From JAJFVC01 sp039698075 (GTDB lineage Bacteria > Planctomycetota > Planctomycetia > Pirellulales > Thermoguttaceae), in NCBI GenBank assembly GCA_039698075.1, contig JBDKTJ010000001.1, positions 1 to 62,847 on the forward strand: DNA of 62,847 nt. Direction: 5' to 3'. Shown piece after piece: positions 17,985-26,715 of the stretch; position 1 is the first letter of the stretch; every line of letters begins with the position of its first letter. Under the pieces are notes generated by a model, which was not told the DNA's origin, did no database searches, and saw only the letters and a list, made by a program, of their open reading frames with translations. Both the position numbers and the translations under genes were made by a program.

Positions 17985-18178
17985 GATGCGGCCTCCATTT
18001 TTCGTGCGCGATCTAGCAAAACGCGTTCAACGGTCTCGGGATCGAATAGGAGAACCCGGTCGGCCTTAACGTGTGGAATCCGTCCAGCTTCGGCTTCGGC
18101 ACGAAGCCAATGAACAGGCACGCGCATCCGCCGCGCCATTGGACCGGCTGTCAGAAGTTTGGGAGGTGTAATCGTCAT
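17975..18178 (-). CDS. Second excisionase-like DNA-binding protein
   Basis: A 67-aa protein, PKLLTAGPMARRMRVPVHWLRAEAEAGRIPHVKA in its core (an AlpA/Xis-like helix-turn-helix), then LLFDPETVERVLLDRAR, the usual wing and last helix. Role likely in excision or transcription control. It heads the leftward replication run and overlaps the next gene by 10 bases. Confidence 0.78.
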   Translation of the reverse strand: MTITPPKLLTAGPMARRMRVPVHWLRAEAEAGRIPHVKADRVLLFDPETVERVLLDRARKMEAASCK

Positions 18179-18243
18179 GCTTGTGTTTTAGCATGACGTT
18201 CCCAAATGGTAAGAACGAATAATGTCCGGTTAGTGCCGCGCGT

Positions 18244-18879
18244 TTATTCCAATGATCTGCCGATATGTTCCATTCCCAACCGTGTAATTGCATGGCCTTT
18301 GCGGCATGTTCCATCAGGCCGTTTTACAAGTTGCTTGCCTCTCAGCCACGCAGTTCTTTCGCTAATTTGTTGTCTACGCAAACCGGTGAGCGCTGAAAGC
18401 TCTACGCTGTTGATCGCGCCGGGAAAATTGTCTGCAAGCTGCTGCAAAATCAACAAATCTTCATCGCAAAGCGTGATTGCTGGTTTTCGACGTCTTGGCC
18501 CACCTATGGTCTCAATAAAATCCTGAATTGTCCGCAGCCAAGCCGACGGGGCAGGTAATGCTTTTATTGATCCTACATCGTTCCATAGATAAGTTGTGCG
18601 CAGCATCTCATTAACAAAACAGATAAGGTCTTGGCTGATCTGAAATGGAATTTCCAGCCCTAATTCGACCCCGCCGCATTGATTGTTATTGAGCACGTCA
18701 GAAAGTTCTTGCACCGCCTCGCGTGCTTTTTTTTGCCATGCGGCGAAGTCCTTTGGCCCGCGAGTGAGAATGGCGCTGCATCGTTGCAACGCGGTAATAA
18801 ATTGATCTTGCGGTTTCAAGATTTCATCATCCTTTCTTTCCGGGATGGCCGACCGGCTGCATGGCGATGATGTTTCCAT
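18244..18879 (-). CDS. Winged-helix element protein of unknown role
   Basis: About 211 aa from the ATG at 18879; the exact start is uncertain because the frame is open upstream through the 3' end of the integrase gene. The C-terminal 70 residues look like a winged helix (CDEDLLILQQLADNF, SVELSALTGLRRQQISER, then a KRPDGTCRKGHAITRLG wing). The N-terminal part is helical without known domain. It may be a transcription regulator of the element. It lies between the integrase and the excisionase-like genes, in the same direction. Confidence 0.65.
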   Translation of the reverse strand: METSSPCSRSAIPERKDDEILKPQDQFITALQRCSAILTRGPKDFAAWQKKAREAVQELSDVLNNNQCGGVELGLEIPFQISQDLICFVNEMLRTTYLWNDVGSIKALPAPSAWLRTIQDFIETIGGPRRRKPAITLCDEDLLILQQLADNFPGAINSVELSALTGLRRQQISERTAWLRGKQLVKRPDGTCRKGHAITRLGMEHIGRSLE

Positions 18880-18929
18880 GACACGCCGGCCGACCAAAGG
18901 GGAGCTACCCCAACCCGGCAATGCGTAAT

Positions 18930-20135
18930 TTACTTCGTTTTCGATTCTCCGAAAAGCCACTTCCTGACGTGTTCCACCACAGCCAGCAGCCGGGCATCGT
19001 CGATCGCCTCTCGATAGACTGCTGACATATCGTTCGCTGCCGGCGTGTGCCCCATGATGTAATCGACCGCCACTTGATCGCGGCTGCCACTGGCGACCGT
19101 GGCGAACGTATGTCGAAGTGCATAAAAGCTCAAGCCCGGGCGCTTCAGTTTCAGCGAGTTCAATAGCTTTGTAAACTCCTTGCCGACCGGATCGTCCGAC
19201 CACATTTTCTGCTTCTTGGTCTTTTTGTCCGGCTCCTCGACCCGCGATTGCGCCCACTTTCCGCCGTGGCGTGTGATGAAAAGCAACCCCGCATGTTCCT
19301 TCCGTTTCGGCTCCGACCGTTGGTCGATGGCCTCGCGGATCGCGGCCGCAGTCTCACCCCACAATGGGCAGCGGCGGGCCGTACCGGTTTTCGGGCGGGG
19401 AAAATCAAGCCAGGCGGCTTTAAGGTCAATAGCCTTGATCGGCATGTTGGCAATGTCGCTGTTGCCCAGACCGCAATTGATGCCAAGCAGCACCATTGCC
19501 TTCATCGGCACGGTAGCCTTGTCGAGAATCTTCTTAATCTCGACGGCATCGAACATCCGCCGCCCCTTTTTTGCTCGGTCGAGGCGCAGCACCTTCTTGG
19601 ACGGGGCCCGAAACTCAGTCCCATATCGAACCGGCTGGGGGATAAGTTGGTTTTGTTCGGCGAACCGAAAGACGGTTTTGATCCGGCGGACTTCGTTGCC
19701 GATTGTGACCGGTCCCCAGTTCTTTCGCGTCATCTTGCGGCGTAGGGCCTCAAAGTCGACTGCATCCAGATCGGCCACAAGCCGACTGCGACCGAAGGCA
19801 CCCACGATGAAAGAACAGGTCGCATGATGATCGGCGAACGTGGCGGGCGATAGTTCACCGGCTTCCAACGTGGCCTTCTTAGCGCTCAGGAACCGGTTGA
19901 CGAGGGCCTTGATGGTCAAACCGTCGCCCGTTGCCCGCGGCGTCCGTCCGGCCAGCAGGTCGTCTTTCTCGGCAAGCCACCTTTGGATCGCAGCTTTGCC
20001 TTTCTCGTCGCCTTCGATCTTGCCGAAGTACCGTAACTGACCCCGGACTTTTTTGGCCCAATACCCCCTGGCGTGGGGGAATAGAGGGAAATCTGGACGA
20101 GGCTTTTGGTGTATGGTAGGCTTACTTTTTGCCAT
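18930..20135 (-). CDS. int: Tyrosine recombinase (integrase)
   Basis: A 401-aa phage-type integrase. After a basic N-terminus and an arm/SAM-like domain (residues 70-165), the catalytic domain shows the Arg-II box ALRHTFAT (Arg341), GHT (His363) and the nucleophile in AVYRE (Tyr374). Where other recombinases have the first catalytic Arg (TGxRxGE), this protein reads CGLGNSD (221-227) with Gly at the Arg position. The C-terminal catalytic block is otherwise intact. It lies about 160 bases from the restored tRNA, read away from it, the usual position. The ATG at 20135 (MAKSKPT) precedes the first domain; a longer frame reaches 20219. Confidence 0.93.
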   Translation of the reverse strand: MAKSKPTIHQKPRPDFPLFPHARGYWAKKVRGQLRYFGKIEGDEKGKAAIQRWLAEKDDLLAGRTPRATGDGLTIKALVNRFLSAKKATLEAGELSPATFADHHATCSFIVGAFGRSRLVADLDAVDFEALRRKMTRKNWGPVTIGNEVRRIKTVFRFAEQNQLIPQPVRYGTEFRAPSKKVLRLDRAKKGRRMFDAVEIKKILDKATVPMKAMVLLGINCGLGNSDIANMPIKAIDLKAAWLDFPRPKTGTARRCPLWGETAAAIREAIDQRSEPKRKEHAGLLFITRHGGKWAQSRVEEPDKKTKKQKMWSDDPVGKEFTKLLNSLKLKRPGLSFYALRHTFATVASGSRDQVAVDYIMGHTPAANDMSAVYREAIDDARLLAVVEHVRKWLFGESKTK

Positions 20136-20165
20136 GATGAATACGCCTCCCTTTTGTACTCCTGC

Positions 20166-20229
20166 TGTACACCACCCGCAATCCGGCCGAGCGACCATTC
20201 TAGGCTTGCGGGTGTACAATCGGGTGTAC
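20166..20229. promoter_or_regulatory. GTGTAC motifs near the right end, candidate recombinase arm sites
   Basis: TGTACACC (20166-20173), GGTGTACA (20211-20218) and GGTGTACT (20223-20230 region) share the GTGTAC core found in palindromes near the left end. They sit between the integrase start and the tRNA. Confidence 0.4.
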
Positions 20230-20289
20230 TGCCAACACAGAGAAGCATATCAAACCGGCAAGAAAATGTCAATAACAACGACAAAATAG

Positions 20290-20370
<81 letters not shown>

Positions 20371-20451
20371 CTTTTTTAGAAAGGTCTTCTGTTCACAGCT
20401 TCCATGATCGCGGTCGCCTCAGGGCAAAGGCTCCGGGACAATCTGGCTGGG

Positions 20452-20763
20452 ATGATCGCGCGACGGGAGACGGCATTTTCAGCGACGAAAGTGAGGCCTT
20501 TTGTGGATGACTCACTGGTTGCCGCCCACAGCCACAGCCTTCGTCACCATGGCGAGGTTATGGCCAGCACGAAGTGCGGTTGCTTTTATTGCTGCCAAAC
20601 ATTTGCACCGTCGGAAATCAAGGACTGGATTGCGGACGGCGCCGCTGAGTCTGACAAGACGGCGTTATGCCCACACTGTGGGATCGACTCGGTCATCGGC
20701 TCAGCGTCAGGGTATCCCATAGACAAGGAGTTCTTGGAAAGGATGAAGATTTACTGGTTCTGA
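20452..20763 (+). CDS. Small Cys-rich protein, conserved cytoplasmic type
   Basis: About 103 aa. The core HHGEVMASTKCGCFYCCQTF, then ALCPHCGIDSVIG and SGYPI with a final FLERMKIYWF, matches a small conserved bacterial family with a CxC..C and CPxCG metal-binding pattern, of unknown function. A start at 20404 would add 16 residues. It lies just outside the right end of the element, after the tRNA, and is therefore probably chromosomal. Zinc binding is inferred from Cys spacing. Confidence 0.68.
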   Translation: MIARRETAFSATKVRPFVDDSLVAAHSHSLRHHGEVMASTKCGCFYCCQTFAPSEIKDWIADGAAESDKTALCPHCGIDSVIGSASGYPIDKEFLERMKIYWF

Positions 20764-20913
20764 TCCGCTGGAGTCGGCGACCACAACAGAAGGAAACAGG
20801 GCAGGTTGTCCTGAGGAAAAATACAACCGCCCGAATTAATCAGATTCCCCGTTTTGCATGTGCCACGAAAGGCAAGCGATTCCGCAAAACTCAACACGTC
20901 TTGCCCACGATCG

Positions 20914-21330
20914 TCAAAAGGCGAATACGTTGGGCGACACGCCAAAAAAGCGTGAAAGCTTGGCGATATGATCCCGATTGAGCGAACGCTTGCCGCTCAA
21001 AACTTCCGAAATCGTGGAATTGGCGATGTTGGTCGCATTCGCAATGCGTGTTTGCGAAACGCCCTTTGCTTCGATCAAATGACGAAGCATTTCCTTGTCG
21101 GAAACCGGGGCGATGGGGTGGGCTTCGGTTTCGTACTGTTCGATCAAGTCGCCAAGCACCTCCAGATAGTCCGACTCTTCCGTCGCGAGGTCTTTTCGAT
21201 CCAAAAGCGAGTCCACCATTTTGACCGCCGCGTTCAATTCCCTGTCCGAACGAAGCGGCCGAAGCGGAAAGCGGCGGACCAACTCAAGATACGGGTCGTT
21301 CACCTTGGATTTTCGAGTCGCGGTGGTCAT
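20914..21330 (-). CDS. higA: HigA-type antitoxin
   Basis: A 138-aa antitoxin. The N-terminal half is a helical toxin-binding region (YLELVRRFPLRPLRSD, then ESDYLEVLGDLIEQYE). The C-terminal half is an XRE-type helix-turn-helix (MLRHLIEAKGVSQTRIANATN, STISEVLSGKRSL). It neutralises the neighbouring HigB-like toxin and represses the pair. Start at ATG 21330 gives a 4-base ATGA overlap with the toxin gene and an AAGGGA ribosome-binding site; an in-frame ATG at 21348 is possible. Toxin-first order is typical for higBA. Confidence 0.88.
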   Translation of the reverse strand: MTTATRKSKVNDPYLELVRRFPLRPLRSDRELNAAVKMVDSLLDRKDLATEESDYLEVLGDLIEQYETEAHPIAPVSDKEMLRHLIEAKGVSQTRIANATNIANSTISEVLSGKRSLNRDHIAKLSRFFGVSPNVFAF

Positions 21331-21623
21331 TGGCAGTCCCTTTTCCATTTTCCCTTGTCATATTCCCTGTGCGTCAGCACGTGCCGGACGTAGAGCCTTC
21401 CACGGTTGAAGTGAACGACAACCACGAGCCGAAACCTGTTGCCGCCGATGTCGAAAACCGTGCACCGGCCGACTTGATCCGCCGAAGGATAAACCCGGCG
21501 AACGTCGGCAAAGGATTCCCAAGCGGCATGTTCGGCCACGCGAAGCCAAGCTCGAAGCGGCGTTTCGGCCTCGGGCTGCTTCTCCCAAAACTCCCGAAGT
21601 TTTTTCTCGGAGATGACGTGCAT
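21327..21623 (-). CDS. higB: HigB-type mRNA interferase toxin
   Basis: A 98-aa RelE-fold toxin of the HigB family: MHVISEKKLREFWEKQP at the N-terminus, WESFADVRRVYPSADQV, FDIGGNRFRLVVVVHF and the C-terminal VLTHREYDKGKW, which carries the catalytic basic and His residues. It should cleave translated mRNA. It is followed by the HigA-type antitoxin with overlapping codons. The pair sits 1 kb outside the right end of the integrated element. Confidence 0.88.
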   Translation of the reverse strand: MHVISEKKLREFWEKQPEAETPLRAWLRVAEHAAWESFADVRRVYPSADQVGRCTVFDIGGNRFRLVVVVHFNRGRLYVRHVLTHREYDKGKWKRDCQ

Positions 21624-21784
21624 CCGTGCCCCTGGGTTATCGACTCGGCTACTCTATTATTTTCGCAAATTGCGAAAAAGTCAAGCCGTTCCATACGCCG
21701 GCCCCTACCGTTTTACCCCCCGGTTGTCAAAAACACCGCGTTTTCCAAGAAAAAACGCTGTCGCTCAAGGGCGACCAACGCTTT

Positions 21785-22471
21785 TCATTTCGACGCCGGA
21801 CCGAGCCATTTCGCCAACGCCATGAACATGAGCGTTACGGCCATCGCGGCGGCCAGCGCGATTGGCAATTGCAGACGGTCGCCCAACGCCGCATACGTCG
21901 CGGCGATCACGAGATTGCTCAATGCCACGGCCGCGACGAATCGCCGCCAGCCGAGCTGCACGAGCCCCATCAGCACGACGCTGGCCTCGGCGAGCACCGG
22001 GACCGGACGCGCCAAAATCAATGTAAAAACGCCGTAGCGGTCGGCCAGCGACTCGATTCGCGTCAGCTCGGCGTCGGACGACAAACGTCGCGCCACCGGA
22101 CGACCGATCCATCGGACCAGGGCAAACGCCGCCACCGCGCCCAACGTCATGCCGAGCCATGAGGCCGCCGTGCCGCCCCAAAATCCCAACATCTTGCCGG
22201 CGAACGTGCTCACCAGGCTCGACGGCACCGGCAAAAAGATGTCCACGGCCAGCAGCACGACCACCGACGTCGCCGCCAGAGCGGGCGAAAGCGGATGGTC
22301 CAGCCACTCGGTGATCCGAAGATCGGCCGACTGGCCAAACCAGAGAAACGGAACGATCGGCACGGCCAGCGCCGCGGCGATCACGAGCAGCCATCGCAGC
22401 AGGCTGCCCCTCTTGACGCTCAATGAAGATTCATCGCGGTCGTGCGTTTTGTCGGTCCTCGCGTCTACCAC
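21785..22471 (-). CDS. VTT (DedA/TVP38-like) membrane protein
   Basis: About 228 aa, an integral membrane protein with several hydrophobic helices (LLRWLLVIAAALAVPIVPFL; AATSVVVLLAVDIFLPVP; WLGMTLGAVAAFALV; near the C-terminus ALAAAMAVTLMFMALA). The centre has the VTT pattern: PVPSSLVSTFAGKMLGFWGG and, later, RPVPVLAEASVVLMGL. Related proteins act in lipid flipping and membrane homeostasis. There is no ATG; a GTG at 22471 overlaps the upstream stop by 7 bases, which suggests coupling. A TTG further in is an alternative start. Confidence 0.8.
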   Translation of the reverse strand: MVDARTDKTHDRDESSLSVKRGSLLRWLLVIAAALAVPIVPFLWFGQSADLRITEWLDHPLSPALAATSVVVLLAVDIFLPVPSSLVSTFAGKMLGFWGGTAASWLGMTLGAVAAFALVRWIGRPVARRLSSDAELTRIESLADRYGVFTLILARPVPVLAEASVVLMGLVQLGWRRFVAAVALSNLVIAATYAALGDRLQLPIALAAAMAVTLMFMALAKWLGPASK

Positions 22472-25182
22472 AGGCCCCAATGCGGACGCCGGGCGTTCAG
22501 ATCCACCGGACGCTTCGGGCCCAACGCCACGCCGATCCAGCCGTCGTCGATCACGAACTGCGTGATGGCCGTCGCCGCCAATTTCGGTTCCTTGACCACG
22601 CGCTCGGGCATCAGTTCCCAAATGTTGTTCTTCGACAGCGCCCGCGAAAAGATGCCCCGCAACACCAACTGCGCGCCGGTGTTCAGCCGCTCGCCTTTCA
22701 GATAGATCGGTCCCTGGCGGACCAACTGGGCCGACCGGCCGTTGACCTCGGGATGATAAAACCCTTGAACGCGGAAATTTTTCCACTTCCGCGACCCTTT
22801 GGCCAACTGGACGATCGAAAGCGTCACGATGATTCGTCCCTCTTGGCATCGCACGACCACCGCGTCCTTGTCGGCAAACGTGATTCGCACGTCCTCGCAC
22901 TCGGGATTGATCTCCCAAGCCTTTTGACGACCCAGCCGGGCGGCGACGTGTTCGGACAATTCGGGCAGCGTGAACGTGCGTCCCTCCAACTGGAGCCGTT
23001 GGATGCCGTTGTTCAACGCCGATTCGTGAATCTGCGCGCTCGCCAAACTGTCGCCCGGCGCTTGCGGACGCGGCGTGTGACTGCCCAACTGATCCTCGCC
23101 CGCCAGTCGAAGCCGCATCGTCGTGCGACGCTCGGTCGTCACGGCCTCGATCATTTGCGGATCGAGCGACAAAGAGTTCAACGGACCGAACACCCGCTGA
23201 TTCATTTTTTCCACGACCTCGTTGAGCCCCTGACGCACTTCGTCCTCGACGCGCTGCCGGGCCTGCGCCGCCACCTTCTGCTTGACTTCCTCGGACGCCG
23301 CCGATTTGCTCTGCTCCGATTGCGACTTGGCCACGACTCGGGCCATGCCGCTGATCAACGGAATGCCGTCCAACGACGTTTCGACGCCGGTCAGCCGGGT
23401 CTGGTTTTCCACGTCGACCTCGACCGGCCACGTGCGGATGCCGTCCATGTCGATCTCCAGCGGCTTTCGCGCGACGTAATACGATTCGCTGTCGTTGTGC
23501 AACTGCGCCGGGCCCGCGTCGGCGGTCGTCTCCGAAGCGATCTCGCCCGCCACTTCCAACACAAGCCGCACCCGGCTCGGATTCGGCTGCATCCGCAACG
23601 CCACTTCCGTGGCCATCAGACTCTCTCCGTGCACCGGACGCCCCAACACGCTGTCGTTCACCTGCGCGTATTCCAAATTGCGTTCGGGAATCAACTTGTT
23701 GAGCAATTCCTCGCTCAGCGCGATCCGCACATTGGCGTTGCGATAATCGTCGTCGAGCCGTTCGGCCAACTGCCGTCGCTCGTCGGAGGTCGAAACGCCG
23801 AGGCTCTGCAAATCCGCGGCCAGTCGTCGCGCGTCGCTGGGCAAACTCGTCCGCTCGAACGTTTCCAAATCGCGCAGCACGCGGGCCACGCTGACCGGTT
23901 CCGCGGCCCAACGCCGCAACTCGGCTTGGAGCGCCGCCACCGGGCCGCTCGACACGAATTTCCGTTGATACGGCGTCAGCGGCGTCTCGGCGATCCGACC
24001 CAACACCTCTTGCGCCAATTGACGCGTCGCACGATCTTCGATCGCCGGCTGCTGCGCCGATTGACGCAACACGTCGACTAGCAAATACTGCCGCCACGCC
24101 CGGCCCTCGGCCGAATCGCCTATCAATGCGTCCACGTCCGCCACACACATTGCCAACCGATGGGGGTCGGTCTCGGGCATCGCATTCCCGTTCGACCGTG
24201 ACGCGGCCAGCTCAACCACGGCCCGCCACACGTCCAACCGACGACTCAGCGCGAAGTTGGCCTTCTTCATTTTTCGTGCCAACGCGCGATCCCGCTCGGC
24301 GACGGTCGCGGCCAACTGCGGCGCCCGACGATTCAACTCGGCGATCCGATCCAAAATCGCCCTCGCTCGCCCGGCGTCTTTCGGCATCGCCGCCCCCAAC
24401 GCCCGAATCTCACGAACGACGTCCCCGGCCCACGGCTCGGTCGACTTGGCCGCGGCCAATGTTTTGAGGCTTTCCAACAACACCTCGGGCTCGCGCCACA
24501 CGCCCTCGACACGGCCTTCGACCGGACGCGACTCCGTCATTTTGGACTGCGAATTCGGCGGATCCGTGTGGGGATAGTAAAACATCTCCGCCGGCGACTG
24601 CACGTCCTCATGCGGCAACGTTCGCGCCGGCGACGGCGCATGGGCCACCACCAGCGGCAACCGCTCGACGTCGGTCGGCAGCGGCGGTCGCTCCGCGTCC
24701 GAACGCTCCGGGGCAGGCTCTTCCTTCAACGTCTCGATCTGCTGAATGCCGATCTTGTCGGCCGGCGTCACCGGCTCGGGGCTCGTCGACGGCATCGGCA
24801 ACGCCGCCAACACCTCGACCTCGGGCGACGAAGCATCGCGAGGCTCCTCGAACATCCATTTCACATCGCGGGCATAAGACAGACCGGCGGTCGACTCGAC
24901 GTCCTTATTACCTTGCGGCGACTCTTGTCGCTCTTCTCGCGGCGGATTCTCCAACGAGGGGCCTGACGACAGTCGGTCGGACGACGCAACGACAACCTGC
25001 GCCACGCTTTCTTGAGAGGGACGGACCTCGCTCACGTCGTCGGCCGCGCGCGATTCGAGGGCCGGGCAGTCGACAATCTGCGACGACTCATCCCACAACC
25101 GAGGGGGGCTGACGCTCAGCACGACCAAACAGCACAGCGTCCCCAAGAAAAGCCACGTCCAGACCTGCCGCCAATCGACCAT
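22465..25182 (-). CDS. Large membrane-anchored protein of unknown function
   Basis: A 905-aa protein with one N-terminal membrane segment (VWTWLFLGTLCCLVVLSVS, residues 7-25) followed by an acidic, low-complexity region rich in Pro, Glu and Ser (residues 30-280), then a long folded part (residues 300-905) with alternating helices and strands. No known domain was recognised. Long exported proteins of this type are frequent in Planctomycetes. The ATG at 25182 is right before the membrane segment. The VTT membrane protein overlaps its stop, so both may act together at the membrane, which is inference. Confidence 0.72.
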   Translation of the reverse strand: MVDWRQVWTWLFLGTLCCLVVLSVSPPRLWDESSQIVDCPALESRAADDVSEVRPSQESVAQVVVASSDRLSSGPSLENPPREERQESPQGNKDVESTAGLSYARDVKWMFEEPRDASSPEVEVLAALPMPSTSPEPVTPADKIGIQQIETLKEEPAPERSDAERPPLPTDVERLPLVVAHAPSPARTLPHEDVQSPAEMFYYPHTDPPNSQSKMTESRPVEGRVEGVWREPEVLLESLKTLAAAKSTEPWAGDVVREIRALGAAMPKDAGRARAILDRIAELNRRAPQLAATVAERDRALARKMKKANFALSRRLDVWRAVVELAASRSNGNAMPETDPHRLAMCVADVDALIGDSAEGRAWRQYLLVDVLRQSAQQPAIEDRATRQLAQEVLGRIAETPLTPYQRKFVSSGPVAALQAELRRWAAEPVSVARVLRDLETFERTSLPSDARRLAADLQSLGVSTSDERRQLAERLDDDYRNANVRIALSEELLNKLIPERNLEYAQVNDSVLGRPVHGESLMATEVALRMQPNPSRVRLVLEVAGEIASETTADAGPAQLHNDSESYYVARKPLEIDMDGIRTWPVEVDVENQTRLTGVETSLDGIPLISGMARVVAKSQSEQSKSAASEEVKQKVAAQARQRVEDEVRQGLNEVVEKMNQRVFGPLNSLSLDPQMIEAVTTERRTTMRLRLAGEDQLGSHTPRPQAPGDSLASAQIHESALNNGIQRLQLEGRTFTLPELSEHVAARLGRQKAWEINPECEDVRITFADKDAVVVRCQEGRIIVTLSIVQLAKGSRKWKNFRVQGFYHPEVNGRSAQLVRQGPIYLKGERLNTGAQLVLRGIFSRALSKNNIWELMPERVVKEPKLAATAITQFVIDDGWIGVALGPKRPVDLNARRPHWGLW

Positions 25183-25525
25183 CGTTCGTTCCCTCGAACT
25201 AGCCTCGACCGGAATTCTGTAACATCCTGTATCCGGTATGATCGGCACGCCAACCAAGAAGGATGAACGAGAGGGCGGAAGAACGAAAGATAGGGAATAA
25301 CGAGAATTGCGGCATACTGCGTTAAATAGAAAGCATGCGCAACACAAGAGTCTTTAGAACGCATCACGAATTGGTGCAGCGGATTGAGTGCTGGGTGCCA
25401 TTCTGGGTGCCATGCCCACGCTCGTCGTGGGCATGTGGAAACCGAGAAAAAACCGCACCATGCCCACGGCAAGCTGGACATGGCACCCAGCACAAACTAG
25501 AAAACATACCCAATACGCTCCGCCC
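25183..25525. other. Intergenic region with a REP-like palindromic element
   Basis: About 340 bases between the large anchored protein and the cupin gene. It contains the REP-like repeat at 25389-25492 and no credible coding frame. Confidence 0.55.
25389..25492. repeat. REP-like palindromic element, copy 1
   Basis: Perfect 12-bp inverted ends TGCTGGGTGCCA (25389-25400) and TGGCACCCAGCA (25481-25492). Inside is the hairpin CATGCCCACG-5 bases-CGTGGGCATG (25411-25435) and a second related half-hairpin at 25459. The same core recurs at 35362 and 43892. Confidence 0.75.
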
Positions 25526-25891
25526 TCACTCTTCCGTCAAAACGGTGTCCTCGTGTTCGTAGCCGGGCGCGCAACAGCAAAGGAACTTCAACGCCCCGGA
25601 GCCGGTGTTGGTGATTTGATGAAATGCCGCCGGGGGGATCGCCACCGCATCGCCCGGCCCGACGTCGGCCGTCTCGTCGCCGATTCGCATCCGTCCTTGG
25701 CCTTCGAGAATGTAATAGATCTCCTCAGTCAGCCCGTGATGGTGGCCCGTGGTGCTTTCGCCAGGCGGCAGCCTTGCCTCGGCCAGCGTTTGATTTCGGA
25801 TGCACGAGTTGCGATGGGCCAACAGCTCTCGAATCTCGGAGCCGTCTTTGGTTGTGAACGCCGGCACGCGGTTGATGTTGCGAATGTCCAT
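25526..25891 (-). CDS. Small cupin-domain protein
   Basis: A 121-aa single-cupin protein. The metal-binding motif GHHHGLTEEIYYILEGQG (first cupin box) and the second box GDAVAIPPAAFHQ are intact, so it should bind a divalent metal. Such proteins act as small dioxygenases, isomerases or sensors; substrate unknown. Two Cys pairs in the C-terminal FLCCCAPGYEHED stretch are unusual. AAGGAG 6 bases upstream fixes the ATG at 25891. rsmD ends 29 bases upstream in the same direction. Confidence 0.85.
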   Translation of the reverse strand: MDIRNINRVPAFTTKDGSEIRELLAHRNSCIRNQTLAEARLPPGESTTGHHHGLTEEIYYILEGQGRMRIGDETADVGPGDAVAIPPAAFHQITNTGSGALKFLCCCAPGYEHEDTVLTEE

Positions 25892-25920
25892 CTGTTTTTC
25901 TCCTTCGCGTGGCGACGACG

Positions 25921-26616
25921 TCACTTTTTCCAAAACATTCTCACGACGGCGGGCGGATATTCTCGAACGTCCCACTGTTCCGCGTCGGGCAGGATTCGAC
26001 CGTCGAATCGGGCGTCCGACTCAACCACCAAAACGCTTCCCACCGGCGCCGTCTCCACCAGCGTGGCGATCAACGCCGACATCTCGTCCGTGCGGTCGAC
26101 GAAAAAGTCATACGGTGGCGAGCAAAACACCGTCCACCGCCGACCGACCGGCGCCAATCCGCGGCGCAACCAGACGAAGGCATTGCCGGGCACGACCTCC
26201 ACCCGATCCGTCACGTCCAGCGACGCCGCGTTTTGACGAATCAATTTGGCCGTCGGATGATGTTGCTCGATGAGCGTGGCCCGATCCGCCCCGCGGCTTA
26301 CGGCTTCGAGCCCGAGCGCGCCGGTGCCGGCGAACAAGTCCAGCGCGTGGGAACCTTGAACGGTCGGTCCGATCAGATTGAAAATCGCTTCGCGCAGACG
26401 GTCTTTCATGGGCCGGGTGCGTAGGTCTCCGCTATACAGCAATTTTCGACCGCGAAACCGCCCGCCGATGATCCGCAGGCCCGCGATCGAATCGACCATG
26501 CCTCGCCGCTGGTCGGTCTGACGGTCCGCGTCGCGGCGGCCCGGCTGTTTTCCTGACAAATCCGGCCTCCCGCGGTTCGGTTTCTTTCCACTTCCACGCG
26601 GACCTTTAGCAGCCAT
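25921..26616 (-). CDS. rsmD: 16S rRNA (guanine966-N2)-methyltransferase RsmD
   Basis: A 231-aa class I methyltransferase with a basic N-terminal extension (residues 1-45), then LRIIGGRFRGRKL, the RPMKDRLREAIFN block typical for RsmD, SAM motif DLFAGTGALGLEAVSRGA and a motif IV reading CSPPYDFF where most family members have DPPY. It methylates G966 of 16S rRNA. The ATG at 26616 keeps the basic extension; a start nearer the domain is possible. It diverges from the cyclophilin gene across 99 bases. Confidence 0.9.
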   Translation of the reverse strand: MAAKGPRGSGKKPNRGRPDLSGKQPGRRDADRQTDQRRGMVDSIAGLRIIGGRFRGRKLLYSGDLRTRPMKDRLREAIFNLIGPTVQGSHALDLFAGTGALGLEAVSRGADRATLIEQHHPTAKLIRQNAASLDVTDRVEVVPGNAFVWLRRGLAPVGRRWTVFCSPPYDFFVDRTDEMSALIATLVETAPVGSVLVVESDARFDGRILPDAEQWDVREYPPAVVRMFWKK

Positions 26617-26715
26617 GACGACCTTCCCGGAATGTCCTCGAATTGCCCCTGACCGACAATTATGGTACTGTACGAGTTGACCGAGGGGAAGCGACCATCG
26701 CAAGGGACTTTTTTT

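Noticed and set aside
22423..24081. 552-codon plus-strand frame opposite the large anchored protein
   Set aside because: Arg/His/Gln-rich translation typical of antisense frames, no domain, no ribosome-binding site; the minus-strand frame has a membrane anchor and normal composition.
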